Shown: positions 1-13,100 of the stretch, piece by piece
Layout of the letters: each line of letters starts with the position of its first letter
Position numbering within the stretch: the first letter of the stretch is position 1
Origin: Paramecium octaurelia
Lineage: Eukaryota > Ciliophora > Oligohymenophorea > Peniculida > Parameciidae
NCBI GenBank assembly: GCA_905182995.1
Contig: CAJJDP010000004.1
Coordinates: 415,186 to 479,185 of the forward strand
Direction of reading: 5' to 3'
DNA: 64,000 bases
Notes under the pieces: generated by a model
What the model saw: only the letters and a program-made list of their open reading frames with translations
What the model was told of the DNA's origin: nothing
Databases searched by the model: none
Position numbers and translations under genes: made by a program

Positions 1-2518
1 TAATTCAGAACGGTTTATATTTGATTTAGATGCTTCTATGGTTTATATTCATAGAGAAAAAATTATGTAATTTGAAGAACTTGAATAATAAAGGATTCTA
101 TAATTATTAAGAGATGTGCAATAAAAAGTTCCTCAAGTAAATGATAAAGTAAATCATTTCATAGGATTAGCAGGGTAGTTCGAAAATGAAAAAGTCAATT
201 CATTAGTGAATTAATTCATAAAAGTAGTCGAATAATTATTGTAAATATTGGATGAGAAAACAAAGGAAATAAAAGAATATTAATTTGCGTTAAAGCAAAG
301 CAGAGAGCAAGTGTCAAATAATAGTAGGTTGATTGAAGATTAATCACAGATGATAAAATATATGGAAAGTCAAAATTAAAATGCTAAAAATGTGACCAGA
401 ACGTTTTAGAGATCTAATGAATTGGCTGTAATAAACGTTTAGCTTGAGAAGAAAGTTGAACTTTTGAATCAGAATTTATAGTTTTTAATGAACCAAAATA
501 AAGATAGTTTAGCCACATAATTGTAATAAAAAATTGATTAACTAAATAAAACTATTGAGGAACAACAAAATAAATTATATGATGATAACAATAAATAGAT
601 TTAATTGTCACAATAAATATAAGCTCTCAAATCAACTGAGTTTAAACATTAAATTTAACTTAAGAAATTAGAAGATAAAATCTAAGATTACGAAATAAAA
701 TTAAAAGAGTTAACTTTTTAAGCCTCGTACTCTAAAGAATAAAAGGATCAATATCGAGAACTTTATTATATGACATATGAGGATTTATAGATGAATAAAT
801 TAAATACTCAAACAGAAAGAAAACAAATGCAAAAGAGTTTTGAAAAAATTAGAATGCTATAAGATAGGATAGATGAAATGACAGTTAAAAGAAGTAAAGA
901 AGTGGATGCCCCATTTTAAAGCAGAGTTGAAGGAGATATGATACAATTATAAGCAATTACTAAGATTTTAGATGAAGATCATGTATTTTAAAGGTATATG
1001 ATGAGTAGTTTTCTAAAGAATGTTCAAGAGTATGATTCAAAATTAGTAGATGCATATGTTGATGTTAAAAGGTTAGTTGTAGGCAGAGATGAAGAGGCAG
1101 AATTATAAACATTACGATACAATTATCCACCCTTCACTCTATTTCTAGAAAAAAGAATTGTTGATTAGGAAACTTAATATTTATAAATAAGACCAATCTC
1201 TAATAACTTTATGGGTCTACTTAGAGCTATTTTAGATGGTATGTACATTGAGTTTCAAAAAAATACATATATTTCTTTTTAAAGTTATGTAATTTCTTGG
1301 TTAAGTACATTCACAATTGAGAATCATCAAGTCATAATATTCCCGGAAGATACAAAAAGAGTAAATTTATAAACTATAAATTAAGGTCAAGATAGAAGAG
1401 TAATTGCACACTTTTTATCTAGATCTAATGGTACCTAGATTAGATAAGGTTTGGGAAGTAGTACAATTTAGGCATTTTTTAAATGACATCTACTCATTAG
1501 AGGAATTATATTTCTATCTTCATGCTCGCTTTCTTTTGAGAAGAGGACCTTGGATGGAATCATTTGATGCAATATATGGTGTAGTCCATTATATGAAAGT
1601 ACAACAAGCAGAATCAATATTACTCAGATTTCTAGAATAATTTGATAAAATAAATTAAACTTTAGTGATGAGAGCAGTAAATGAGCGCATTGTAGAAGGA
1701 AAAAGTAATTTTTATATATAATTAGATAAGAAGATAGAAAATTAATATAAACAGGTTTTGTTTTGTAGTTACTGTTGGAAATTTTCAGAATAGATAGAAT
1801 TAATAGATACAAAATTCTATCTTTTGCGTTTCCAGCATAACCCATAACCTTTAAATAGTTTCATAAGTTTGTAAGGGGAAATTTTTCAAAATGTACTGAA
1901 GGCGAGACTGCTGATTTATGGAGGGAAGTCTATATGATTTCAAATGGTATTCCCAATTTAAATTCGTTTTTCACTGCTGCCTAATCCCTATTTATCAAGT
2001 CTCTAATTCTTCCTGCAATATATACTCTTCCTCTTTTAGATTCTAATAAGAAATTAGCTTTTGATGAATTAAACTTCACTACAATGAAAATCTAAGAATA
2101 AATGAAAGAACTTGCCGATTCTGATTTGGATGTTCTCAAAACATTAATTCCCACAATTTATTAGGAAGAAATGCTCAGAATAATAAAATAATTAATACCA
2201 AAAAATTAAATTCAATTTGTTAATCCTCTAGAATATGTATTTAAATTTATGAGGCTTATCCTCACACTGAAATATAATACTATTCTAGCAGATGGTCTGG
2301 AAGAAGATGGAGTAAATAGAAAAGGTTTTATTACTGAAACATTTACTTAATTTATCACTTAAGAAATTAGTGAATTGAATAAAATTACTTATAAAAAGCA
2401 ATCATTTATGTCAGATTAAGAAATTAGAATATCAAGATTACAAAAATTTGCCAAGAAAAAAGTAAAAAAAATCTATGTTATCATGTCATCTGTGTTACAA
2501 TCAAGAATTAAATAATGA
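1..2518 (+). CDS. Coiled-coil protein, 5'-truncated by window edge
   Basis: The gene is already open at the first base, so the N-terminus lies outside the window. With TAA/TAG as Gln the frame runs to about 1345 and continues after short intron-sized frame changes (about 1346-1370 and 1855-1930) to TGA at 2516-2518. About the first 330 residues seen are a Gln/Lys/Glu-rich heptad coiled coil with many LxxQLxxK-type segments. The second half is not coiled coil; it has aromatic-rich stretches such as YLHARFLLRRGPW and reads like a helical domain. I do not recognise the family. A structural or cytoskeletal role is only a guess from the coiled coil. It converges on the next gene with 7 bp between the two stops. 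The exact intron borders around 1350 and 1860-1930 are uncertain. Confidence 0.75.
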
Positions 2519-2525
2519 TATTATT

Positions 2526-5500
2526 TCACATATTATCAAAATCGTTGAAACTCTGTATCATTGCTCCTTAATTAATATACTATTCAACATCATCTACTAC
2601 TTATTAAATTAATTATGCTTGCTATGGTTGAACTTGTGCCTAAGAAGTTTAAGTTTATTACTATGGATCTTTTGGCTTAGCAGGTTTTCTTTTAGTAGCC
2701 CTATAATCTTCAACAATTTTCTTTCCTTTTTCCAATTTAGTATCTGAGGTTTCATTTATGAAATCGCCTTCATTTTATTCTTGTTGATCTTTCTCATACA
2801 ATCTTATGTACATATTATTTAATAATGGTACTATAGAATCCTATTTAAATAGCTCAATAGTTCTTCTATAAGATTCAGATTTCAATATTATGTCTCTAAT
2901 TAAGATTTTATCATCAATCCTTTTATATTCCTCTAACAATCCTATGCAGGCCTGATATAATCGAATATCGTAAGTTTTATGCAGTTTTTCAAAAAGTTAA
3001 TAAATATCCTTGAATTTTTGCATTTTTAACAAAATTTTGATTATTAATTTGATTATTTTAGACTTTTAATAATTAAAGATGAGATCTTATGAATAGTAAT
3101 GGCTTAGTACTTCATCTTTTTCACATTTGTATTTATCAATTTATAAGTAATAATACACAAGATCTCTACTGTTTGGTTGATAAATAGAAGATATTTATGC
3201 AAACACTTAATCTATAGGAATTTAACTGTTAAATTTTAAATGAGTTGCATAATAGAATGATTCTATAACATACCTTTAAGCTTTTTTTCTTACCAATTTT
3301 TGTGTATTCTCTATGAATATTGTTAAAAGGTTATTCAATATTAAATTAACTTCCTCTGTATTGTATTCAGTGTTCTCCTCCTAGTCAAGTTATTCTTAAG
3401 TAAAATTCGATATTTTGAATTTTCTATTGTCATATTAAAATTAAAATTATAGATCACTCTGATTTTAATTTAATAAATAAGAAAACTTATCTTTAATGAT
3501 TTAAACTAATTGATTTAATTGGTTGTAAAGTTTGTGCCTTAAAAATCTTCTGATAAATTTATAAATGTTTATATATAGATCCTACTTCATTTCTTGCTCA
3601 CCATCATTGGATTGATAAAAATATTCAATTTCATATTCTTTCATTTACTTTATTAAATCAACAAGACTGCAAATATTATCTAAATTTTAACTAATTCTTT
3701 CTATTGGAATATTCCTATATTTTCTCATTACTTTTTTTTCATAAAGTTACAAGACCCTGAAATTGTTTTCAATTTCAAAAGCATCTTTTGGCACATTGAA
3801 TTATTTCTGATAAAGTGCCTAATATCCTTATTCTGTCTTTTTATACAACTATTCATTACTCGACTGTTAATATTCAACTTACCTTTGCATTAATTTGATA
3901 AGATCCATAATATATCTATATTCATTTAAGTGATTTAATTGAGGATTCTTGTTTACCAGTGCCTAAATCTTTTTCTAGCTTAAAAACCAATCAATTTCGG
4001 TTTAAGCCTTCTACTTAAATTACTTTTGGGCTTATTCAAAAGTACCTTAATACAAGTAATTCCATAAAAATGGTGATTCTTTATAAGCTAAAGCATAACA
4101 AATATTTTTAAAATCAATCTTCTGTTGATTTTCATTAATATTCAGTTCTTCTGATTTTTGAATTTGATAATATAAGTTAGATTTGTAATCACATTACAAA
4201 TTATTTTGATGAATACATTCTTGAAATTCTTTAATAGATTAAATTTTTTATTTCTGTTTAGTAAATATTGATGAATATAACCATTCAGCAAATTCTTAAA
4301 TTTTAGTATCATTATACTTTTGCAGAGATTTTTTAATCACATCAATAATAAATTGATTTAATTATCTCTAATCTTAAAATAACTTTGAAAAGTGAGTTAA
4401 AAAATATCCCATGAACTGAAGCTCAATCTCAGACAAGTCTCTTGTAAATTCTTACGATAGATAATAACTTTTTAAAAATATGTACTAAAAGTTTTTGCTT
4501 AATTCTTTAGTACTTAATCCGAATTCAGCTCTAATTCTTTCTTTAGCAAATCTCTTTATATGTTCAATAATTTTTGGGTCTCCCATATTGATTTTAATAG
4601 TATGGTTTTACAAGAATTCTACTGATTTAGGGGGGAACTAATAATTCTACTTCCCTATCTTGAAGGCATTTTCTGTTTGTTCTTTTGTTAATTGTAGGTT
4701 TTAGTAAGATTTCTAGAATATGTCATCCGATTCTACTTCATCCTCAGAAGCACTTGAAAATGATTCGGGCTAAGGGTATTTTGTTTCAAATTTTTCAATT
4801 TCTATTTACAACTCATTTTATTGGACTATAAATTAAGGAGTGTGTTGATCTTTTAAATCTAACAAATGAATCAAATAGTAACGTAGCTCTAAATCATTTT
4901 AAACATTGTTTTTATATTAATCAATCAATTGATTATATCTATCTTTCATTTGTATTTTTGATTTAATAAATTCTTACAGGATGAGATCTATATTTACATA
5001 CGTGAAGAGTTTGTTTATATTAAGATGATGAAATCTTAGAATTTCCATCAAAATTAGATGTTTATTGTAACCGTTTGTTTGAGTTAGGAATATTTCGATA
5101 AACTTAGCCAAAAACTCACTTGAATCAAATTCCATTAAAGAGTAAATTATCGAAAATTTCAAGAAAATAAAGCCAATTAAAAGATCTGGTTAATTGATAT
5201 TCAAAAATTACTAAATTAATGGTTGTACAAATTTATAAATTACTTTAAGTTCTTCTTTTTATTGTACAAAATAAAATTAATTAAGACAGATTATAGCTAA
5301 TCTTTTGACTAGATCATAACTTTAATTCTATTATAGATAGTCATACACATAATTGATTTAAGTTCTAATTTTTTCATTATCTTCTAATTTCTATTCTTTT
5401 TATTCCCATTAAGTAAGAATTTATTAAATTTACTAGGATTAATGTGGAGAGCTAGAAGAAATTTAAAATTATGCTGATTTTATCTTATCTTTAATTTCTT

Positions 5501-7141
5501 AAGTTATTTCTGGGTTATTTAATTCTAATACACACAATTTTGCAATTCTTCCTTAAAAAAAATTGATATCACTATGTATATAAGCCATCACTCTGTAATA
5601 ATTTGATAAATATGCTTAGATTTCTGCTTGATCAGTTATTATTTAAGTGATATTTGTTTGTAAAAGTTCTAATTTCATATTATTAATAAATGTAATAAAA
5701 TTTTTAATTTTGTTTTGTTGCTCTGGAGATTTTGGTTTCTTTTCTTTAAATCTCAATGTTAATTCCTCATATGCAATTTCCAATAATCTTAATTTAATTT
5801 TAGGATTATCAGTAAATTTATTTGTTGAGTATTAGGCCCATACAATACAATTTATTAAACCTCTTAGAGCTTCGTGGTATGAAGAACCATTAGAATTTTT
5901 ACTTTAGGGACTTTTTTATTGTTCACTCTACATATCCTATTATTAGGTTATATTCTCATTTGTTTAGTAGTCTTAACAAATTAATGTTATAAGGTTTTGT
6001 AGTAATTCAATTATGGTTAAGAATTATTTGTTATTTAATTGCTCCAATAAAAATTTAGCCACAGGACACTCTTATTTTTCATTTTATTCACTTGAAATTT
6101 TATTATTATTGTTATTAAGTTAGAATATTTCATTTCCATCAAACTATTTTATTAATTCTATTAATTTATTGTGATTGGATTGAATTATTTAATCTAGCAC
6201 AAATTATTAATCTTATTGTTATTTAGATTTTTTTGACTTTTATCTTTCCGATTATTTAACTGGCTGACTTTCCTTTGGCAATTCCTTGGAAACATCTTTG
6301 GAGTTTTATTGTTGATCTTTAGAAATCACTATTATTTTAGTATTAGACATAAAGCATTTCTCATTCTAAATAAAATCAAACTTTTTCGGTTCAAAATTGA
6401 CATTTATTTATAAAATATTCTAGATTTTTTTAAAGAATTTCTTTAAATCATAAGTATCTAATTTAATTTCAAACTAGAATGTTTAATTAAAATATTTTAA
6501 CTTCTAATTTGATTCAAAGGGAATCTTTTCTAATTGTTATTGAATTTAAGATTGCTCTTTCAAAAGCTCATTAACAAAATCAGTAATATTATTTTTATCA
6601 ATAAAGTATTTGTTCAATTCTGCAATTTTGAGCTTGAGATTATTATTATCATTCATTTTATCAAAATATATTTGGAATTATTTTTAATCATCCATTAAAA
6701 AACAAATAGAACAGACTTGATAGAGTATGGCCTAGATGAGATTAGGTGAATTGCATAATTGTAGTCTATATAAATCTAATTGAATTAATACGCTTTCAAT
6801 ATAACATTTAAGGCTCTAGGCATCATTCCTAATTGCCTAAATATTAAAGCCATTTTTCTTTGGGTTTGCCAGCAATTATCTGAGATTAATGTACTTTGGT
6901 AATAATAATATAAAGCTTCGCATTTATTCTCGACGCAATCACTTTAAGCTTAGATTTCAGCTAATGACATATAGATTCCATATAAAATCTTTTTATCATC
7001 TTGATTAATAATGGATTGATTCTGCATTAAATCCTTCAAAATTTGTATCCCTTTTGCTTCATTCCCATTTTCCAGAAGGTCAATGGCCTATTAGTATTAC
7101 TAAAATAATTCGGACTCTAGCTTCTCTTGGTTTTGACTCAT
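2526..7141 (-). CDS. Large helical repeat protein, possibly CABIN1/HIR3-like
   Basis: About 1,500 codons on the minus strand, from ATG at 7141 (MSQNQEKLESELFQQYQQ...) to TGA at 2526-2528. The first 120 residues read as TPR-like helices (AIDLLENGN, EALYYYYQSTLISDN, LGMMPRALN). Later regions are long alternating helices with Q/N/S-rich linkers, including an acidic patch with SFSSASEDEVESDD near 4760. The C-terminus is a Q-rich tail. The N-terminal TPR layout and the overall length recall CABIN1/Hir3 histone-chaperone scaffold subunits, but I see no diagnostic motif and the match is weak. Several small introns are implied by frame changes near 6800-6950. The start is 35 bp from the stop of the cyclase gene, head to tail on the same strand. 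Confidence 0.7.
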
Positions 7142-7176
7142 TAATAAAATAAATATTATGTAAAAAAATAATAAAT

Positions 7177-10100
7177 TCATTCTTCCTAACTAAACACTAA
7201 ATCATTGAGTTGTACAAAGAAAGTAGGTAATGTAATATCTTTAGAAGGAATATAAACATCCTTAGCGTATTCAAATTTGAAATCTTCATAAACACTCTCA
7301 ACTAAATTTTTTGTATGTTCACTTACTAACATTTTGCCTTCCTAAAAACAATAGAAACATTATAAATACAGAGCCTGACGATTCCATAAGGTTAGCAATA
7401 GTCACATCTTCACCATAGATATCATATCTAACAACATCTGTACCAACAACTCCCCCAAGGACTTTACCTGTATGCACTCCAATTCTCATATTAAGATGTT
7501 AATATTGGGGATCTTTATTGCAATCATTGATAATCTAAATCATTTTCAATCCGAAAACCAATACATTTTAAGCCTTAAATTAGATTAATAATATACTTCT
7601 TCAGCTGGATCTCTTTAATTCAAATCCATAACTCCCATACAAACGTAACAGTCTCCTATTGTGAATAATTTATACACCTAAGTCATTTAACAAAATTCGT
7701 CAAATGTTTAAAATAAGTTTCTAAGCATTTCTACAACTGTTTCTGGTTCCACAGAACTAGAATATTTAGTAAATCCTGCAATATCTGCAAACAACACTGT
7801 AGCATTCTCTAATACATCAATAAAGGTCTCTGTATTGTCTTAATCCGGTTATAATAACCGTTTTAATGCATGTGGGGGCATCAAATATTACAACATATTT
7901 TCATACTTTGCAATTTATATTTATAATTATTAACTTACCTTATAATTTTTGACTAAAATTTAATTAATTTAATGTTAAGAATAGAAAGTAATTCCAATTA
8001 TGCTAAGTCCAAAAAATAGTATTTCCAGAATAAATTATTCATACACTGTGACCAAAACTATTAGAATAATGTAGGTTATCAATAATTTATATTTGTCTTA
8101 CACTATTAACATTTATAAGTAGAATAAATTAACATAAATCGATGTTATCTAACAAGTTTGTAGAATAACTTGGTATTGTGTTGCTTCACTAAATGAAATC
8201 AAAAGAAGATTCAAGAGATTTGTTGTTATGAAATATATAAATCCAAAAGTCTTTATTTTTAAAAGGTCTGATTATTCCCTATACTTATAGATTGGGATTG
8301 CCAACCCCAAGCTTATTGAAATTTAACACAATACTGTGATTAATAGTTCTATCTGAGTTTTTGAACTTAAGTTGTCTAATAAAAAGTATAACAGACTTTT
8401 AAAAATCATTAATACTAACAAGAATGAAAATGTGGATCTAAATTTAATCAACTCTTGATCTTTGTATTCTTCGTAAATTTAATAGTATGATATTTGATCC
8501 TTACTATCATAATAGCTTTTAATTTATTCTGAATCATAATCCTTATCAAAATCTAATTTGAATTTTTTGATATTCTTCAATTTCATGAGATCTAGTTTCT
8601 TCTAAAGCATAGAAATGCCCTATCTTTTATTTACCTCTAATTCCTCAAATTTTTCCAAGATGCTATCGTACTTCTTAATTGCAGAATCTGATGGCTCCTA
8701 TTAAATAGGCTTAATTGATTTTTATTTGATGATTTGTCTTCTTCCCACTTATTCAGCTTATTAATCATTATCAATTTAAGCTATTTTAACTACCCTATCT
8801 TTATCCTTTTCTTCAGGAATCATTATTCTTGTATTTGATTTCATTAAACAACTTTTCTTTTATTGTACTAAGTCTACCATAATTATAGTTCCTTTCTTTT
8901 TCAATTAGGTCCTTTGAGTCTATTGTTGGACTTGTTATTAAGGAATTTAAACTTCATCTTCATTCTTCTCTTGCTATAAACTCTCTTTGCTTGGATGCTC
9001 AGCTATTAAAAGTAACTAATTTTAAGACCCTTATTAAAATGAGTTGATTATTGGTTACTAAATGTTATTAGGACTTTAATTGGTTTGGATATGACTTTAA
9101 ATTAATTAGGGTTGAGTTTTCATATCAATTTGTGAAAAGTGAGTCATTGAAATTTGTTATAAAGTTCCAGTATTATTATTATTAGTGCCATCTTCGGATT
9201 GTCTAATTAATCTCTTGTGAGTTGTTATACTGTTTCTCATGGTACTTATTAAGGCTGGAGTTTTAGCCTTCTGATGAATTTATGACTAATTATCATTCTA
9301 AAATAACAAATATTTTTACATCTAAATTAGATCCTGATTTTGACTTTTAAGAATTCAATCTTTTTAAATCTAAATCCTTACAATCATGTTCGATAGATGA
9401 CTTTTTCTTGATTATGACTAAAGGTTACTGTTTGTTTTTAATATCTCTCGAGATCTATTTGAATAAAACTGAAGGTGTTTTTGCGTCATTAGTAATACCT
9501 GTTTAATTCATCAGAGAAGCTCTTTTCATTACTCCTTTGAGGGGTGTTTTACTATTATCTGAATTTTTCAGTGGCATTATTTATACTTTACAATCTGGCT
9601 CAAAATTTTTCTCATTTTTATCTAAACAAGCCTTTGGAGTAATGTTCTTGCTTGATTCCTTCTCTTTAGTGCATACTTTCAACCTAAAAGTTTCGAGTGT
9701 GCCTTTGCCTTTAGCAGCCACTGATTTTTATTCAAATTAATGCTTCGTAGTATCTTTAATATGATTATAAGCTGATTCACTTAAGGTGATAAAACCAGCA
9801 TCACTAGTACTGCACACTCTACTAGTAGTATTAACAGTATCTCCTATCAATGAAAATTATGGTTTATGAAAGCCTATCACACCAGCAATCACTCTTCCAT
9901 AATGAATTCCTATTTTGAGTTTGACATCTTAGTTGTCTCCATATTTCATTGTCTTAACTGTTTCCATCATTGCGATAGCTGTCTCTAATGCTCTTGTGGT
10001 GCTATTGGCATTTTTTTAATCTAATCAAAATATAATTATACTTATAACTGCATCATAATCTTTGAGACCCCCAGCTGCCATATAAGTTTTACCTACAGTC

Positions 10101-13100
10101 TCAATCTTTTATAAATCATATGTCTAACACAGTTAATCAAATGCTCTATAGAGAGTATCCAAAAAATCAAGAATGTTCTCTTATTGAAATTTAATCACCT
10201 TATCGAATTAATAGATATCACAAAACAGCACAGTCACATCTCCTTAATCTTGAGATATTTGAATTTAGCCCTTATTCATTCTCTCCTATATGAATCTTGG
10301 CATTAACAGTCCAAGAATGTTGTTAATCTTCTTTTTCTCATAATTTAATCTGTTCTAATAAATGTAAAAGGATCTTTATAAAAAGTGAGTTTTTTGAACC
10401 ATTTAAAAGACTGGATAAGATATTTCGAGTAAAAGTAAACTATATTTAGCTATGCAAAATATTAGAACGTGATAATCTGAATAAGTCATTGTAAATCCAT
10501 CAGAAAGTAAATTTATCACATAATTAATTAATTATAGTACTACATATAATAAAAGAGGTATTTTAGGTTGGGTTGTCATTGCGAATGCCAATATGAATGA
10601 ATAATTGAATATAAATCCTACAAATGTTTACTCACTCTCAAAATAGAGAATGTCAATTATTATTTAAAATAGGAATCTTAGAATGTATGAGAGAATTTGT
10701 AAGTTTTGTTTGTTCTTTTTATCAGTTATAACTCTGAATTATAAGAATGCAATAAAAATTTGGATAACAAATTATATTACAGTAGTTATGAGGATGGAGA
10801 ACTTAAAAATATCATCAGTAAATATTTTATAAAAATGCATAATGATGATGCAGATATCATAAAAGATAAATGCATAAACAATATTGAATCTATGATTATT
10901 TTGTTCTCTAAAAAAGTCTTGAAAAGATGACTCTGTTTTCTTATCTTAAAATCCATGGAGTTTATCCATTTCATCTATTAGAGACTAATCTCCTTTAATT
11001 TGTTTAATAATGCACTCTTCGATTATATCTTTATTATCAAATAATTAATCAGTTAATTGTTTTAATTTTTAATTGAACACTCTTAATTTTTCATCCTCAA
11101 ATTCACTAAGGGAATTTTAAGATGAGATATTGTTCCTCAATGATTTTATCTCTTGGTAATTCTAATCAAATGAGTATAAGTCGGATGGAAGCACAAATTA
11201 AATTGAGAAAATTTACAAGGTCTCATAGAAAATGTATGATAGACCAAGTACAAACACAGCTATAAAAATGAATGCTACAAAGTTCTCAAGATCAAATTCT
11301 TCTATAATCATTTAATCATCTACAATTGTTTATATAATGTTAAATATAATTATGAGTATCGTTACCATTACAATGTTCGAGCATATTTGTATTATTTTAT
11401 GTTGGAGCTGAGTTGAGAGAGAGAAGATATAAAATATTATTTTAGATTTCTCCAAAATCTCCAAAGCTAAATAAAGCAAAATTATTTACTAAGTCTAATC
11501 AACCTTACCATTTAAAGATACGAAATCTAATATAGAATTTTAGATTAAAATCAATATAAAAAAATCGATTATAGCTATTAGAATGATTTTTAAAGCTGAC
11601 TTTAGTAAAATCTTATTTTTTAAATTCTACAACAACCGTGCATAATTATTTGCATTCTTCAATTACTATTTAGTATGTAAAACAAACAAATAATAGTATT
11701 AGACACTTGACAATAGATTGCTTGGTATTAGATAGAATAATAGTAAGTAAAACAAATTAATGTCGTTTAATTCAAAATGACCAGCAAAAATGGTTAGTCC
11801 TATCAAAGTGCATCTATAGAGTTAAACTTCTATAATTGCCAAGTAGTTTAACATCTGAGTAGGACAATAAATGAACAACATTCTAAAAAGCTATTTCATG
11901 TTAGATGTTACAAATTTTGGGTGTAGAGTAGATATTAATGATTTACTTCTCATTAGACTGACTGAAACATCTGATTTTGAAAACATATACCCATTATCTA
12001 AAGAGTTCCCTACAGTCAATATCTTTTTATCAGCCATTTTCAGCAATTTTATTAGTTTTCCTTTTTAGACACTATTTAATTGGTAAGCTCCTAGTCCAAA
12101 AGAGAATTAAACAATAAATATAAAATGGTATTTTAGATAATCGTCTTTTATAATTGTATTAAAGGCTTCAGAACTAACAATAATAAATTATTCTTCATTT
12201 TAATTAGCATTTTAATTTTCTAATAAGGCTTAAATATGTTATTTGACTTTGAACTGCAACTGTTATTTATCTTTTTCTTTGAATTCTACTATCTATTCTT
12301 TAGAACGTATTATTTAAAAACTTCTTAAGAATATTAATAGTTCATCATAACTATATTATGTGACAAAACAGGTTTTCAAATTGAAGTTGTATAAATGCTA
12401 AAATATTTTATCTTAATCTAAAATATCATAATTTAATTCTTATGAAGAAAGTACTAAACAATTTGAATTGTGTGATTTAATCCCAATGGAAAACATAGGC
12501 TCACTTTATTGCTCTAATTCAATAAACAATTTTTCAATTTCATGGGACCTATTGCCATAAGTTTCATATATTGCAGAGAGTTTCTTTAAGAATTCATCAG
12601 TTTATGTTTAATCTAATTGTTTCTTTGTGTATACAAAGGTCTTTTGTCCATCCCATGACATTTCAGATAAAAATTCATTGTACTTATTTTCCTATTAATT
12701 ATAATTGCTAGTTTCAATACGTGAGTATAGTAAGGCTCCTTCATCTAATAAAAAAGACTCTGGATCTCTCACTAACACAGATAATATATTTTTTCTATTT
12801 TCAGTTGGTTCTAAGAATGTCAACACATCAAATATTTTAGATATATTGGAAATTGTGATTACCTTTTTAATAATGGTTTTCATGTTGAATTCTGGTCTTG
12901 AATTTTCAATTTCAGTAGCACAAACCAGACAATAATCAAATAGCTCAGTAAATTAAAGTATGGATTAATCATATTTATTTTCAAAATTGAATTCTAATTT
13001 CTGTAACTTTTCATTATAAAGAGTCATAACACTATTTGTAATTAGCATCATTATTAAAATCTCATTGTGAATAGTGTCATCTTTACTATATAGTACATCT

